From: Actinomycetota bacterium
Lineage (GTDB): Bacteria > Actinomycetota > Acidimicrobiia > Acidimicrobiales > Ilumatobacteraceae
Reading direction: 5' to 3'
DNA length: 64,000 bases
Assembly (NCBI GenBank): GCA_026393475.1
Contig: JAPLAA010000044.1
Location: 1-64,000 of the forward strand
Part shown: piece after piece, positions 45,347-54,088 of the stretch
Layout of the letters: each line of letters starts with the position of its first letter
Position numbering within the stretch: position 1 is the stretch's first letter
Program-made: the position numbers and the translations under genes
Notes under the pieces: model-generated
Databases searched by the model: none
Seen by the model: the letters and a program-made list of their open reading frames with translations, nothing else
Told to the model about the DNA's origin: nothing

Positions 45347-45958
45347 TCAGTCGCCCCAGTGGCGTTGTTCGGTGAAGGGGTCGCCGTACATGTGGTAGCC
45401 GTTGCGCTCCCAGAACCCGGCCTGGTCGGTGTCGCGCAGTTCGAGTGCCCGCACCCACTTGGCACTCTTCCAGAAGTAGAGGTGGGGCACGACGATGCGT
45501 ACCGGGCCGCCGTGGATCGGCTCGATGTCCTCACCCTCGAACGCGTAGGCGACGATCGCCTCGTCGGTCGTGATGTCGGCGAGCGGCAGGTTCGTGGTGT
45601 AGCCGTACTCGGCGTGCTCGACCACGTGGGTCGCTCCGGCCTGCACACCCGCACGTGCGAACAGGTCGCGCACGCGCACCCCGGTCCAGGTGGTGTCGAA
45701 CTTGCTCCACTTCGTGACGCAGTGGATGTCGAAGGTGAGCGTCACCGACTCCATCGACTTCAACTCGTCGAGGTCGATCGTGAACGGCGCGTCGACCAGA
45801 CCGGTGACGGTGAGGTTCCACTCGCCGGCCGAGTACGTGGGCACGTCGCCGACGTGGAGGACCGGGAAGCGATCGGTGAGGTACTGCCCGGGCGGCAGCC
45901 GGGCCGGATCGAGGCCTCGCTCGAGGAGCTCTTTGCGGTTGCGGTCGAAGAATCCCAC
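45347..45958 (-). CDS. Sulfite oxidase-type molybdopterin oxidoreductase
   Basis: A 203-residue single-domain member of the sulfite oxidase/MsrP family. Cys80 in DIHCVTKWS is the molybdenum-ligating cysteine. FDTTWTGVRVRDLF (about 87-100), GGPVRIVVPHLYFWKSAKWV (about 150-169) and the C-terminal FWERNGYHMYGDP are family landmarks. There is no heme domain and no signal peptide, so it is a cytosolic short version with unknown substrate. GTG start, 77 bp from the divergent DUF4328 gene. Confidence 0.9.
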   Translation of the reverse strand: MGFFDRNRKELLERGLDPARLPPGQYLTDRFPVLHVGDVPTYSAGEWNLTVTGLVDAPFTIDLDELKSMESVTLTFDIHCVTKWSKFDTTWTGVRVRDLFARAGVQAGATHVVEHAEYGYTTNLPLADITTDEAIVAYAFEGEDIEPIHGGPVRIVVPHLYFWKSAKWVRALELRDTDQAGFWERNGYHMYGDPFTEQRHWGD

Positions 45959-46035
45959 GTGGCAAGTCTGGCCGACCTCGCGCCGGGGCGCACGTCGAGC
46001 GGCATCTCGGCCGAACCTTGGCTAGCGTGCCGGGA

Positions 46036-46842
46036 ATGACGGACTTCGGCCCCCCGCCCTCGGACAGACCGGCGGTCCCGCCGCCCCCGCCCGGCATGCC
46101 GCCCCCGCCGCCCTCGATGGCGCCCCCGCCCGGGTACGTGCCCTACGGCGCACCCGGGGCGTTCTCCCCGTTCGCACGCATCGGCGGCATCGCCAAGGCG
46201 CTCGTCATCCTGCAGATCATCACTGCGGTCTCGTCGGCCATCCTGCTGCTCGTGCAGTTGTCGCTCGTCGGCAAGGCCGACGACTTCCTCGACGACAGGA
46301 TCTCCAGCCGCGAGTTCGAAGATGCCGCCGCGCCGCTGCTGTTGGTGGTCCTGTTGTCCGGCCTCGTCGCGATCGCCGCGCTGGTGCTGATGATCATCTG
46401 GAGCTACCGCATCGCCGGGAACCTCCAGAAGCTCGGTCGTGCGCCGCTCACCTGGAAGCCGGGCCTCACCATCGTGGTGTGGCTGCTCGGTGGGTGCACC
46501 CTCAACATCATCAACATGCTGATGCTCGGCGAACACTGGCGTGGCTCCGATCCGGAGGTGCCGCCCCACCGGGCCGGGTGGCGAGACCGCCCGCAGAGTC
46601 CGCTCATCGCCGTGTGGTTCGCGCTCGGCATCGCCAACGTCGTGGTGGGGATCGCCTCGGGGTTGAACTCCTTCAGCGGCGTCGGCGTGGAGAACAACAC
46701 CGATTCGATCGCGGAGTCGCTGTCGGATCGCCTCCCCCTCGTCATCGCGTCGGGCGTGCTGACGCTCGCCGCGGCGGTCGTGATGATCGCGATCGTCCGG
46801 CAGCTCACGGCCCGCCACCTGTTGGCCACCCGAGAGAGCTGA
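46036..46842 (+). CDS. DUF4328 family membrane protein
   Basis: A 268-residue membrane protein. The first 40 residues are Pro-rich (MPPPPPSMAPPPGYVPYG), followed by four hydrophobic segments at about 55-75, 100-125, 145-165 and 193-215 and one at about 235-255. IIWSYRIAGNLQKLGRAPLTW with WLLGGCTLNIINM is the DUF4328 signature. The ATG before TDFGPPP is chosen; upstream TTG and GTG codons in frame are possible. Unknown function. It is followed 14 nt later by a SixA-like phosphatase gene. Confidence 0.85.
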   Translation: MTDFGPPPSDRPAVPPPPPGMPPPPPSMAPPPGYVPYGAPGAFSPFARIGGIAKALVILQIITAVSSAILLLVQLSLVGKADDFLDDRISSREFEDAAAPLLLVVLLSGLVAIAALVLMIIWSYRIAGNLQKLGRAPLTWKPGLTIVVWLLGGCTLNIINMLMLGEHWRGSDPEVPPHRAGWRDRPQSPLIAVWFALGIANVVVGIASGLNSFSGVGVENNTDSIAESLSDRLPLVIASGVLTLAAAVVMIAIVRQLTARHLLATRES

Positions 46843-46856
46843 TTCGGCATGCCGCC

Positions 46857-47327
46857 ATGACCATCTACTTCGTCCGCCACGCCAAGGCGGGCAGCCGCTC
46901 GAACTGGGACGGAGACGACGTCGACCGCCCACTGTCGAGCAACGGATGGCACCAGGCCAGGCTGGTCGGGGCCAAGCTCGCGAAGCGCTCACCGTCGGCC
47001 CTGATCACCAGCCCCTACGTGCGCTGTGTGCAGACGCTCGAGCCTCTCGCCGAACTCTGTGATCTCGACGTCGTCACCGACGACCGGCTGGCCGAGGGCG
47101 GCTCGTTCGAGGCGGTGCTCGACCTCCTTGCCGAGGTGCCCGATGGCGCCGTGCTGTGCAGCCACGGCGACATCATCCCCGACACCATGGCCGCGTTGCA
47201 GCGGCGCGGCTGCCGGATCCTCAACCAGCCCGACTGGCGCAAGGCCACGGTGTGGCGGCTCGAGCGCTCCGCCACGGGCGAGTTCGAGACCGCCAAGGTC
47301 ACCTCGCCGCCCGGCGGGCCTGCCTGA
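46857..47327 (+). CDS. SixA-like phosphohistidine phosphatase
   Basis: A 156-residue short histidine phosphatase. RHA at 7-9 (YFVRHAKAGSR), RPLSSNGWHQA, SPYVRCVQTLEPLA (about 52-65) with the second Arg, and CSHGD with the second catalytic His near 103. The length and the RHAKAG start are typical of SixA, which removes phosphate from phosphohistidine. A physiological target is not evident. Probably co-transcribed with the DUF4328 gene. Confidence 0.88.
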   Translation: MTIYFVRHAKAGSRSNWDGDDVDRPLSSNGWHQARLVGAKLAKRSPSALITSPYVRCVQTLEPLAELCDLDVVTDDRLAEGGSFEAVLDLLAEVPDGAVLCSHGDIIPDTMAALQRRGCRILNQPDWRKATVWRLERSATGEFETAKVTSPPGGPA

Positions 47328-47369
47328 TCTCGCCGTTCAGTTGGCGGTCGGTTGGCGGTCGGTTGCTGA

Positions 47370-47837
47370 TCAGTCGAAGTTGCACTCGAACTGGAAGTCG
47401 GTCGTCGTGCAGTTGTCCGACGTGTACACGTAGAGCGTGAACAGGACGGCGATCGCCACCGCGATGAGGCCGATCACCAGTCCGGCGATCGCCAGGCCAC
47501 GCCCACGACGCTGCTGATGCTTGGTGGCGCGCATGCCGATCGCGCTGAAGATCACGCCGAGCAGACCGGGCAGCTGGATCCAGATCCAGAAGCACGGCAG
47601 CAGCGCCACCAGGCTGAGCACGAACCCGGCGATCGCCATGCCGCTGTGCCGGGCCGACGGCGGGGTCGAACCGACAGGTGCGTAGGTGGGCGTGGCACCC
47701 CACGGACCCGGCGGCGGCGCGACGGGCGCGTACGGGGGCGGCGTGAGCGTGGGCGGCGGAGGGGGCGGCGTGCCCTGCCCGTGCCACGGACCGGACCGTC
47801 CGTCGGGCTGATCGCTGGGCGGCGGCGGCAGGCTCAT
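47370..47837 (-). CDS. DUF4190-type small membrane protein
   Basis: A 155-residue protein with a Pro/Gly-rich cytosolic first half and two membrane helices at about 66-82 (MAIAGFVLSLVALLPCFW) and 113-137 (RGLAIAGLVIGLIAVAIAV) joined by IFSAIGMRATKHQQRRGR, the DUF4190 pattern. The end holds two cysteines (NCTTTDFQFECNFD) that might pair outside. It lies 23 nt after ccmI on the same strand and may be read with it, but no link to cytochrome c is known. Confidence 0.82.
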   Translation of the reverse strand: MSLPPPPSDQPDGRSGPWHGQGTPPPPPPTLTPPPYAPVAPPPGPWGATPTYAPVGSTPPSARHSGMAIAGFVLSLVALLPCFWIWIQLPGLLGVIFSAIGMRATKHQQRRGRGLAIAGLVIGLIAVAIAVLFTLYVYTSDNCTTTDFQFECNFD

Positions 47838-47860
47838 GGGCGGGACCATAACCGCCCGGG

Positions 47861-48637
47861 TCAGGGTGCGGTCGCCGCGACGGTGTCGCCGGGCTGTGTG
47901 GAGGCGGTCGATGTCTCGAGGCCCTCGACGAAGGACTGCACCAGCCCCAACATGTCGGCGGGGGGATTGTTGTCGAGGCACAGCTGTCCCTGCTCGACGG
48001 CGAGGTCGAAATCGGGCTCGGGCAGGAATCGGGCCGCAGTCACGGCATACAGGCAGTGCGCATCGGCGTAGCCGGGTTCGTCGGTGACCACCCGTTCGAA
48101 CGTGGCGAGCGCCGCGTCGAGCGATGTCTGGATCAGTTCGGCGTCGTCGGTGGTGCGGGTGTTCTGCACCAGGATCCACGCGGTGTAGGTGAGCGCTTCC
48201 GCGTTGTCGGGTTCGAGGTCGGTGACGCTCCGGAACCGATCGAAGGCACCGGCGAGGTCGGTGCCGAGCAGCGCCCGAGCCTCGGTGAGCGCGATCGCGA
48301 CCTCGTCGGCGGGTTGGCCGCCGGTGAGGGTCTGGCCCGCCACCCGCTGGCCCGACGACCGGGCGACCAGCCAGCCGGAGAGCACGGCGAGGACGAGCAC
48401 GCCGACCACCCAGCCGGCCACGACCGCCGGCCGCGTGCGCCGCTTGGCCGGCAACGCGGCGCGACCGTCGTCGATCGTGCGCATGACGGCAGCGGCGCGA
48501 GCCGTGTACCCGTCCATCAACGTCTGGTAGTCGTCGTCGTCGACGTCGCCCGCCTCGAATTCGCGCTCGAGGTCGGTGATCGACCGGAGCAGGAACCGCC
48601 GTTCCTCCTCGAGCCTGGCCAGCTCGTCAGGATCCAT
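47861..48637 (-). CDS. ccmI: CcmI-like TPR protein of cytochrome c maturation
   Basis: A 258-residue membrane-anchored protein. The N-terminal coiled segment LARLEEERRFLLRSITDLEREFEAGDVDDDDY (6-37) is the usual CcmI/CycH opening, followed by a single helix (about 71-91) and a TPR-like external domain (about 108-225: EALTYTAWILVQNT). CcmI presents apocytochrome c to the CcmF/CcmH ligation complex. It overlaps ccmH by 11 nt and closes the ccm operon. Family assignment rests on layout and location because TPR sequences are variable. Confidence 0.82.
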   Translation of the reverse strand: MDPDELARLEEERRFLLRSITDLEREFEAGDVDDDDYQTLMDGYTARAAAVMRTIDDGRAALPAKRRTRPAVVAGWVVGVLVLAVLSGWLVARSSGQRVAGQTLTGGQPADEVAIALTEARALLGTDLAGAFDRFRSVTDLEPDNAEALTYTAWILVQNTRTTDDAELIQTSLDAALATFERVVTDEPGYADAHCLYAVTAARFLPEPDFDLAVEQGQLCLDNNPPADMLGLVQSFVEGLETSTASTQPGDTVAATAP

Positions 48638-49202
48638 CGCCGTCGACCTCCCCGGCGGGCGTGCCACCGGGCGCATCGGGCGCCTCCGGCGGGGTGGGTC
48701 GACCCGGCGAGCCGTCTGCGTCGAGACCGGCCCGGCGCGCCTCGGCCACGAGGGCACGGTCGTCGTCGGTGGGGATGTCGCCGCCGGCCCGTTTCCAGCG
48801 TCGGAACGCGAACGCGAGGCCGGCCACACCGCACACCAGTGCGACGACCGGCAGGATCCACACCAGCGCGTCGATGCCGTCGGCACGCGGCACGAGCAGC
48901 ACCTGTGCGCCATATCGCTGCTCGATGAAGGTGATGATCTCGTCGTCGCTCGCGACCCCGCCATCCACCTGGGCGCGGATCTCGTTGCGGAGCGCCTCCG
49001 ACGCGTTGTTGCGCGACTCGAACACGCTCTCGCCGTCGCAGATCGGACAGGCCAAGCGCTTGCTGATGGCTTCGATGCGTTCCTCGGGGCTCAGCTCGTC
49101 GCTCGCCTGACCGAGGCCGATCGCCATCAGCGCGACCACCACGACACCGAGCAGGATCCACCCCGGCCCCTGCTTGAACCGCTGCCACCTCGGAGAGGCC
49201 AT
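48627..49202 (-). CDS. ccmH: CcmH thiol-reductase subunit of cytochrome c maturation
   Basis: A 191-residue membrane protein. The redox motif is LACPICDGESV with Cys52 and Cys55, in the conserved setting RIEAISKRLACPIC...SR.NASEALR. Membrane helices at about 15-31 and 114-134. It reduces the CxxCH cysteines of apocytochrome c for heme attachment. The tail after about 140 is acidic and Pro-rich. The start codon shares one base with the ccmG stop codon. Confidence 0.93.
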   Translation of the reverse strand: MASPRWQRFKQGPGWILLGVVVVALMAIGLGQASDELSPEERIEAISKRLACPICDGESVFESRNNASEALRNEIRAQVDGGVASDDEIITFIEQRYGAQVLLVPRADGIDALVWILPVVALVCGVAGLAFAFRRWKRAGGDIPTDDDRALVAEARRAGLDADGSPGRPTPPEAPDAPGGTPAGEVDGDGS

Positions 49203-49792
49203 CAGGCCCGCCCCTCGCGGAACGCCTGCAGGTCCTGGGCGACGCGCTCGGCCGTGATCGCTCCCGGGTAGCGGGCGCGCACCACACCGTTCGGGTCGAT
49301 GATCCACGTCTCGGGCACCTTGGCCACGCCGAAGTCGACGGACACACCGCCGTCGGGATCGCGCACGATCGGCCAGTCGCCACCGTTGGCGTCGAAGAAC
49401 GCCTGGACCGACTCTGGGTTGCCGCGATTGATGATCGTGTACAGCTCGGCACCGTCGGCCAGCCCGGCCTGTTGGTCGGCGAACGCGATCAGTTCAGGGT
49501 GCTCCTCCACGCAGGGCACGCACGTGGGGTCGAAGAAGTTCAGCACCACCCAGCTGCCCTTGCGGCGGCTGAGGTCGAACGGCTGGTCGTCGAGGGTGGT
49601 GCTCACCACGCGCGGGGCCGGCCGACCGACGAGGAACGATTGCGCCTGATCGACACCGCCCGTGCTGCTGCCGGCCAGCACCACGAACAAACCGGCGAGC
49701 ACGATCGCCACGGCGAGAGCGATGAACGGTGCGACGCGGCGAGGGCGGGCGGTCGCGGCCGATGCGGTGCCGTCGGAGTCGACGTCAGACAT
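49202..49792 (-). CDS. ccmG: CcmG/DsbE-type thioredoxin
   Basis: A 196-residue membrane-tethered thioredoxin: cytosolic N-terminus, helix at about 21-41, then an external domain with active site CVPC (Cys91, Cys94 in FDPTCVPCVEEHP). VPETWIIDPNGVVRARYPG with cis-Pro (about 159) is typical of DsbE/TlpA. It keeps CcmH and apocytochrome c reduced. Overlaps ccmF by 8 nt. Confidence 0.93.
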   Translation of the reverse strand: MSDVDSDGTASAATARPRRVAPFIALAVAIVLAGLFVVLAGSSTGGVDQAQSFLVGRPAPRVVSTTLDDQPFDLSRRKGSWVVLNFFDPTCVPCVEEHPELIAFADQQAGLADGAELYTIINRGNPESVQAFFDANGGDWPIVRDPDGGVSVDFGVAKVPETWIIDPNGVVRARYPGAITAERVAQDLQAFREGRA

Positions 49793-51776
49793 TCGCTGCC
49801 TCCGGTTCGGTCGGTACCGGCGCCGACGTCGGGGCCGTCGGCTTCCTCCGCCGCTTGCCCGGGAACGCGGACAGCACCGTGCCGATCGCGACGAGTCCGC
49901 CGCCGATCCACATCCACAGGATGAGCGGCTTGATGAACACCTTCACCTGCGCCTCGGTCGCACCGGCTTCCGACGCCTTCTCGAGCGTGAGGTAGATGTC
50001 CTTCGTGAACCCGGTCTTCACGCTCGGCGTGCCGATGTCGGTGCCCATCTGGGTGAAGCGCGTGATCGCCGGCGCGTACGCCTGGCCGCCGTCGATACTC
50101 ACCTGTGCCTTCAACCCGTCGGAACGCTCGGTGCTGAACGCCACCACCTCGAGCAACTCGAAGGTGTGGCCGTCGAACGCCACCGGCTCGCCGACCTTCA
50201 TCGTGAACTCGGCCACGCGCGTGTACCCGTTGGACGCAGCGAGGGCGACGGCGATCAGGATGATGCCGAGGTGCACGATCATGCCGCCGTTGGCCCGACC
50301 GACGAGACCGCGCCACCCCTGGCGGCGGGTGGCGAGCACGAGCTGACGTCCTGCCGAGCCGGCGGCGAACCCGCCGAGACCGAACGCCGTCAGCGACGGC
50401 CACTTGTCGGCGCCGGCGATCACCGCGACCGCGAGCGCCAGTGCCCCGACACAAGCCGGGACGAACAGACGCTCACGCAACAACTCGGTGCTGGCCTTGC
50501 GCCACGGCAGCACCGGGGCGACCGCCATCAGGAACAGCAGGACGAGACCGATCGGCATCGACAAGCGGTCGAAGAACGGCTGGCCGACGGCGATCCGCCG
50601 GTCCTGCAACGCCTCGATGATCAGCGGGAACACGGTGCCGAGCAGCACCACGAAGGCGAACACCGTGAAGATCACGTTGTTGGCGAGGAACGCGCCCTCA
50701 CGCGAGATCGGCGAGTCGATCGCGCCCGGGGAACGCAGGCGATCGCCGCGCCACGCGATGAGCGACAACGAGACCACGACGATCACACCGAAGAACCCGA
50801 GCAGCCACGGCCCGATCGAACCGTCGGCGAACGCGTGGACACTGTTGATCACGCCGCTGCGGGTGAGGAAGGTGCCGAGGATGGTGAGCGCGAACGTGGC
50901 CACCAGCAAGCTGATGTTCCACACGCGCAGCATGCCGCGCCGTTCCTGCACGAGCACCGAGTGGATGTACGCGGTGCCGGTGAGCCACGGCAGGAAGCTG
51001 GCGTTCTCGACCGGGTCCCAGGCCCACACACCGCTCCAGCCCAGCACCTCGTAGCTCCACCATCCGCCGAGCAGGATGCCGACGCTGAGAAACCCCCACG
51101 CGAGCAACGCCCACCGACGGGTCTCCATCAGCCATCCCTCGCCCACCCGGCCGGTGATCAGCGCAGCGATCGCGAACGCGAACGGCACCGTGAACCCGAC
51201 ATAGCCGAGGTAGAGGATCGGCGGGTGGAACATCACGAGGATGTGGTTCTGCAGCAGCGGGTTCGGGCCGGGACCGTCGTTCACCCCGGGCGCGCCGGTG
51301 GCGAACACGTCGGTGGGACCGAAGGCGAGGAAGAAGAAGAACGCCGTGACGACGAACATCACGACGAGCGCCCAGGCGATGAGCGGGTCGTCGAGCCGCT
51401 TGCGGTAGCGCCACATGATGAACGCGGTGTAGCCCGAGAGGGTGGCGAGCCACAGCAGGATGCTGCCCTCGAGCGCGCTCCACATGGCAGCGATGTTGAA
51501 CAGCAACGGGGTGCTGCGCGACCCGATGTCCTGCACGTACTGCAGGTCGAAGTCGTAGGTGAGGATCGCGTTCATCATCACCGCTGCCGCGATGAACCCT
51601 GCCGCGCCGGCCAGCCAGGCGTAGTTGGGGGCGGTGCGCAGCACACGACGATCGCCGACCACGGTCGCGTACCCCAGCGCGATGGCGCCGAAGAGCGAGG
51701 CGACCAGACCGATGATCAGCGCCGAGTGCCCGAGGATCCCGTTGACGCTGGCGCCGAACATACCCACGCCCGTCAT
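49785..51776 (-). CDS. ccmF: CcmF heme lyase subunit
   Basis: Polytopic membrane protein of 663 residues and the core of the heme ligation complex. The tryptophan-rich WWD domain spans about 239-260 (WWSYEVLGWSGVWAWDPVENA) and HPPILYLGYVG with a conserved His is near 184. About 14-15 membrane helices, with the long external part at about 515-620. Typical length for the family. Four-base ATGA overlap with ccmE upstream; overlaps ccmG downstream. Confidence 0.96.
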   Translation of the reverse strand: MTGVGMFGASVNGILGHSALIIGLVASLFGAIALGYATVVGDRRVLRTAPNYAWLAGAAGFIAAAVMMNAILTYDFDLQYVQDIGSRSTPLLFNIAAMWSALEGSILLWLATLSGYTAFIMWRYRKRLDDPLIAWALVVMFVVTAFFFFLAFGPTDVFATGAPGVNDGPGPNPLLQNHILVMFHPPILYLGYVGFTVPFAFAIAALITGRVGEGWLMETRRWALLAWGFLSVGILLGGWWSYEVLGWSGVWAWDPVENASFLPWLTGTAYIHSVLVQERRGMLRVWNISLLVATFALTILGTFLTRSGVINSVHAFADGSIGPWLLGFFGVIVVVSLSLIAWRGDRLRSPGAIDSPISREGAFLANNVIFTVFAFVVLLGTVFPLIIEALQDRRIAVGQPFFDRLSMPIGLVLLFLMAVAPVLPWRKASTELLRERLFVPACVGALALAVAVIAGADKWPSLTAFGLGGFAAGSAGRQLVLATRRQGWRGLVGRANGGMIVHLGIILIAVALAASNGYTRVAEFTMKVGEPVAFDGHTFELLEVVAFSTERSDGLKAQVSIDGGQAYAPAITRFTQMGTDIGTPSVKTGFTKDIYLTLEKASEAGATEAQVKVFIKPLILWMWIGGGLVAIGTVLSAFPGKRRRKPTAPTSAPVPTEPEAANV

Positions 51777-52252
51777 GCCTCGAGCTGGCAGGCGGTGAGC
51801 GCCTGATCGAGCCGGTCGGCGTTCTGCGCCTCGTACTCGTTCGAGTGCTTCACCTCGATCTCGTCACCGATGAACACGCCATCGGTGAACCGACCGTGCA
51901 CCACCACCGGGACGCACTCCTGGAAGATGCCGCCCGGATCGCCGGCGTCGTAGCGCACCGGCAGGGAGACCCCGTTGAACTCGACGACGAAGTTGGTGAC
52001 GTTGCCCTCGGCGGCGACGCTGCCCTCGACCACGTTGCCCTGGATGCGCAGCCGACGGCCGGCCTCACAGCCGTCCTTGGCGCCCACCTCATCGACGTTG
52101 CAGTAGTAGTCGATCGCCGACGACAGGAACTGGGTGACGATCACGACGCCGCCGGCCAGCACGAGGACGAGCACGGCGATGGCCGGCCACCGCTTGCCGC
52201 GACGGCGCGGCGGAGGCGGTGCGGCCTCGTCGTTGCGCGGGCTCAGATCCAC
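51773..52252 (-). CDS. ccmE: CcmE heme chaperone
   Basis: A 159-residue membrane-anchored OB-fold protein. One helix at about 22-42, then the beta domain. The heme-binding HxxxY motif is KHSNEY (His136, Tyr140), so it is the histidine type and not the cysteine variant. Additional cysteines at 51, 62, 113 and 155 are not usual for proteobacterial CcmE and may form disulfides. GTG start, overlapping ccmD by 10 nt. Confidence 0.9.
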   Translation of the reverse strand: MDLSPRNDEAAPPPPRRRGKRWPAIAVLVLVLAGGVVIVTQFLSSAIDYYCNVDEVGAKDGCEAGRRLRIQGNVVEGSVAAEGNVTNFVVEFNGVSLPVRYDAGDPGGIFQECVPVVVHGRFTDGVFIGDEIEVKHSNEYEAQNADRLDQALTACQLEA

Positions 52253-52377
52253 GGCTTGTCCTCGTCGGGCAGTTCGGCACCGAGCGCACGACCGCGCCGC
52301 AGCACCTGCCACACGAGGGCGGCGGCACCGCCCAGCGCGGCGATGTAGCTCAGCAGGATGAACCCGAGATCGTCCAT
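52243..52377 (-). CDS. ccmD: CcmD-like small membrane protein
   Basis: A 44-residue protein: MDDLGFILLSYIAALGGAAA then a helix end and a basic, then acidic tail (RRGRALGAELPDEDKPWI). One membrane helix of about 20 residues at 6-26 followed by a charged cytosolic end is the CcmD layout. Its ATG shares a base with the ccmC stop codon and its end overlaps ccmE by 10 nt. CcmD links CcmC to CcmE in heme transfer. Confidence 0.85.
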   Translation of the reverse strand: MDDLGFILLSYIAALGGAAALVWQVLRRGRALGAELPDEDKPWI

Positions 52378-53261
52378 CAGTTCGTCACCTCTCCGGTGGT
52401 GCTCGTCGCATCCTGTGCCTCTCGACGGCGCTCGGCCAGCGCGAGGTCGAGGCCCTTGTCGTCGAGCGCGTCCTCCATCGCCATCACCCGCTGGCGGTGC
52501 AGCACGTACCAGACGTACAGCAGCGTGAACGCCACGGTGGCGAGCACCAGGGTGAACAGCATCAGACCGTCGAGGGTGACGTCGGTGGTGCGACCGGCGA
52601 CGCTCGCGTCCTGGTGCACCGATCGCCAGAGCTTCACGCTGAAGTGCACGAGCGGGATCTCGATGACGGCGAGGAGGGCGACCACGGCCGAGCGTCGAGC
52701 CCGCTGCTCGTGGCTACCACCGAGGCCGCGCACCGCCAGGTACCCGACATAGGTGATGAACAAGAACGCCGTCGTGGTGACACGCGCATCCCACACCCAG
52801 AAGGTGCCCCAGCTGAGCCGGCCCCAGAGCGAACCCGTGAGCAACGTGACCGCCATGAACAGCACGCCGATCTCGGCACTTGCGCCGGCGATGCGGTCCC
52901 AGGTGAGCGAGTGCGTGCGCCGCCACAGGTAGGCGCCCGAGGACACGGCCGTCACGATGAACGCGAGGTAGGCGACCCACACGGTGCCCACGTGGACGTA
53001 CAGGATGCGGACGCTCTCGCCCTGGACGACGTCGGCCGGCGACAGCACCAGGCCGAACAGCACCACCGCTGCCATCAGCGCGATCGTGACGATGCCGAGC
53101 CAGCGGGTGAACGTGGTGCCGGTCCCCGCGCCACGGGTGCGGCCCGTCGTGCTGGAGTTCGTCGCCGTGGAACCCGACGCCGATGAACTCGCCATGGATG
53201 AACCCGACGTGGATGGGGTGTGGGTGTTGGCCACGGGTGCGCTGCCCTCGTTCCTGTTCAT
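52377..53261 (-). CDS. ccmC: CcmC heme-handling protein
   Basis: Six-helix membrane protein, 294 residues, which loads heme onto CcmE. WWD domain at about 145-161 (WGRLSWGTFWVWDARVT) and axial histidines His90 (YVHVG) and His206 (LVHFS). The first 50 residues are Ser/Thr/Gly-rich and not part of the family, so the start is uncertain: the ATG at 53261 lies next to a 12-bp tandem array; the in-frame ATG at 53195 would give a leader shorter by 22 residues. Part of the ccm operon between ccmB and ccmD. Confidence 0.9.
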   Translation of the reverse strand: MNRNEGSAPVANTHTPSTSGSSMASSSASGSTATNSSTTGRTRGAGTGTTFTRWLGIVTIALMAAVVLFGLVLSPADVVQGESVRILYVHVGTVWVAYLAFIVTAVSSGAYLWRRTHSLTWDRIAGASAEIGVLFMAVTLLTGSLWGRLSWGTFWVWDARVTTTAFLFITYVGYLAVRGLGGSHEQRARRSAVVALLAVIEIPLVHFSVKLWRSVHQDASVAGRTTDVTLDGLMLFTLVLATVAFTLLYVWYVLHRQRVMAMEDALDDKGLDLALAERRREAQDATSTTGEVTN

Positions 53262-53277
53262 CTCGAGCCTATTTCTC

Positions 53278-53373
53278 GGCCTGTTCGTCGGCCTATTCGT
53301 CGGCCTGTTCGTCGGCCTGTTCGTCGGCCTGTTCCTCGGCCTGTTCGTCGGCCTGTTCGTCGGCCTATTCCTC
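53278..53373. repeat. Eight-copy 12-bp tandem array between ccmB and ccmC
   Basis: GGCCTGTTCGTC repeated eight times with single-base variants (GGCCTATTCGTC, GGCCTGTTCCTC, GGCCTATTCCTC), running from inside the last three codons of ccmB to 17 nt before ccmC. It separates two genes that in most operons nearly touch. Confidence 0.92.
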
Positions 53374-54063
53374 GACAAGGGGCCCGAACGCCAACGTGCC
53401 CCCGACGCCGAACAGCGCCGCGAAGATGACGAGCATCCCGACCCAGGGCCAGCCCTCGTCCGTTGCAGCACCACCGGCGCCGAGCGCTGCTTCCGTCGCC
53501 CGGGTCGCACCGATCAACACCGGTGCCACCACCGGGAACAACAGGAGCGGGAGCAGTGTCTCGCGGCCTCTGGTCCCGGCAGCGAGACCGCCGTAGAGCG
53601 TACCGACGAATGCCAGACCGGTGGTAGCGGGGACGAGGGTCGTGACCAAGAGCACGGCGCCCGCCGCGTCGAGCTCGGACTCGTACAGCACGATCGCCAA
53701 CAGCACCAGCAGTACCTCGAGGACGAACAGCTGCACGGCCAGCGCGATCGACTTCCCGAGGAAGATCCCCGGCGGGCTCACCCCGGCGACGCGCAGGGCG
53801 TCGAGCGCACCGTCGGCGGTCTCGATCGCGAACGATCGCTGCACCACGATCAGCAGGCTGAAGATCGTGCCGAGCCACACGAGGCCCGGCGCCGTCCGCT
53901 CCAGCACCGCGTCGGCGTCGAGTGCGAAGGCGAACAGCACCATCACCAGCGCGGCGAACGGCAGCACCTGGTTGACGACCACGCGGCTGCGCCGTTCGAC
54001 GCGCAGGTCCTTGGCCGCGACGAGCCGCGCGGTCGCCCAGATCGAGGTTGCACCGGTCGCCAT
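53365..54063 (-). CDS. ccmB: CcmB heme-exporter permease
   Basis: A 232-residue membrane subunit that works with the CcmA ATPase to release holo-CcmE. The cytosolic start AAKDLRVERRSRVVVNQVLPF (about 14-34) and DGALDALRVAGVSPPGIFLGK (about 83-103) are family hallmarks; about six helices follow. The chosen ATG gives MATGATSIWATARL; an upstream start would add Pro-rich noise. The TAG stop codon and last codons lie inside the tandem array. The C-terminal TLAFGPLVEE is a little shorter than usual. Confidence 0.92.
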   Translation of the reverse strand: MATGATSIWATARLVAAKDLRVERRSRVVVNQVLPFAALVMVLFAFALDADAVLERTAPGLVWLGTIFSLLIVVQRSFAIETADGALDALRVAGVSPPGIFLGKSIALAVQLFVLEVLLVLLAIVLYESELDAAGAVLLVTTLVPATTGLAFVGTLYGGLAAGTRGRETLLPLLLFPVVAPVLIGATRATEAALGAGGAATDEGWPWVGMLVIFAALFGVGGTLAFGPLVEE

Positions 54064-54088
54064 CAGCCGCGTCCCGCTTCGAACGCCA

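Noticed and set aside
52377-53510. CcmC starting upstream of the 12-bp array, giving an NRPT-repeat protein
   Set aside because: That start would lie inside ccmB, and the added residues are repeat-encoded or Arg/Ser noise; the ATG at 53261 or 53195 is more credible.
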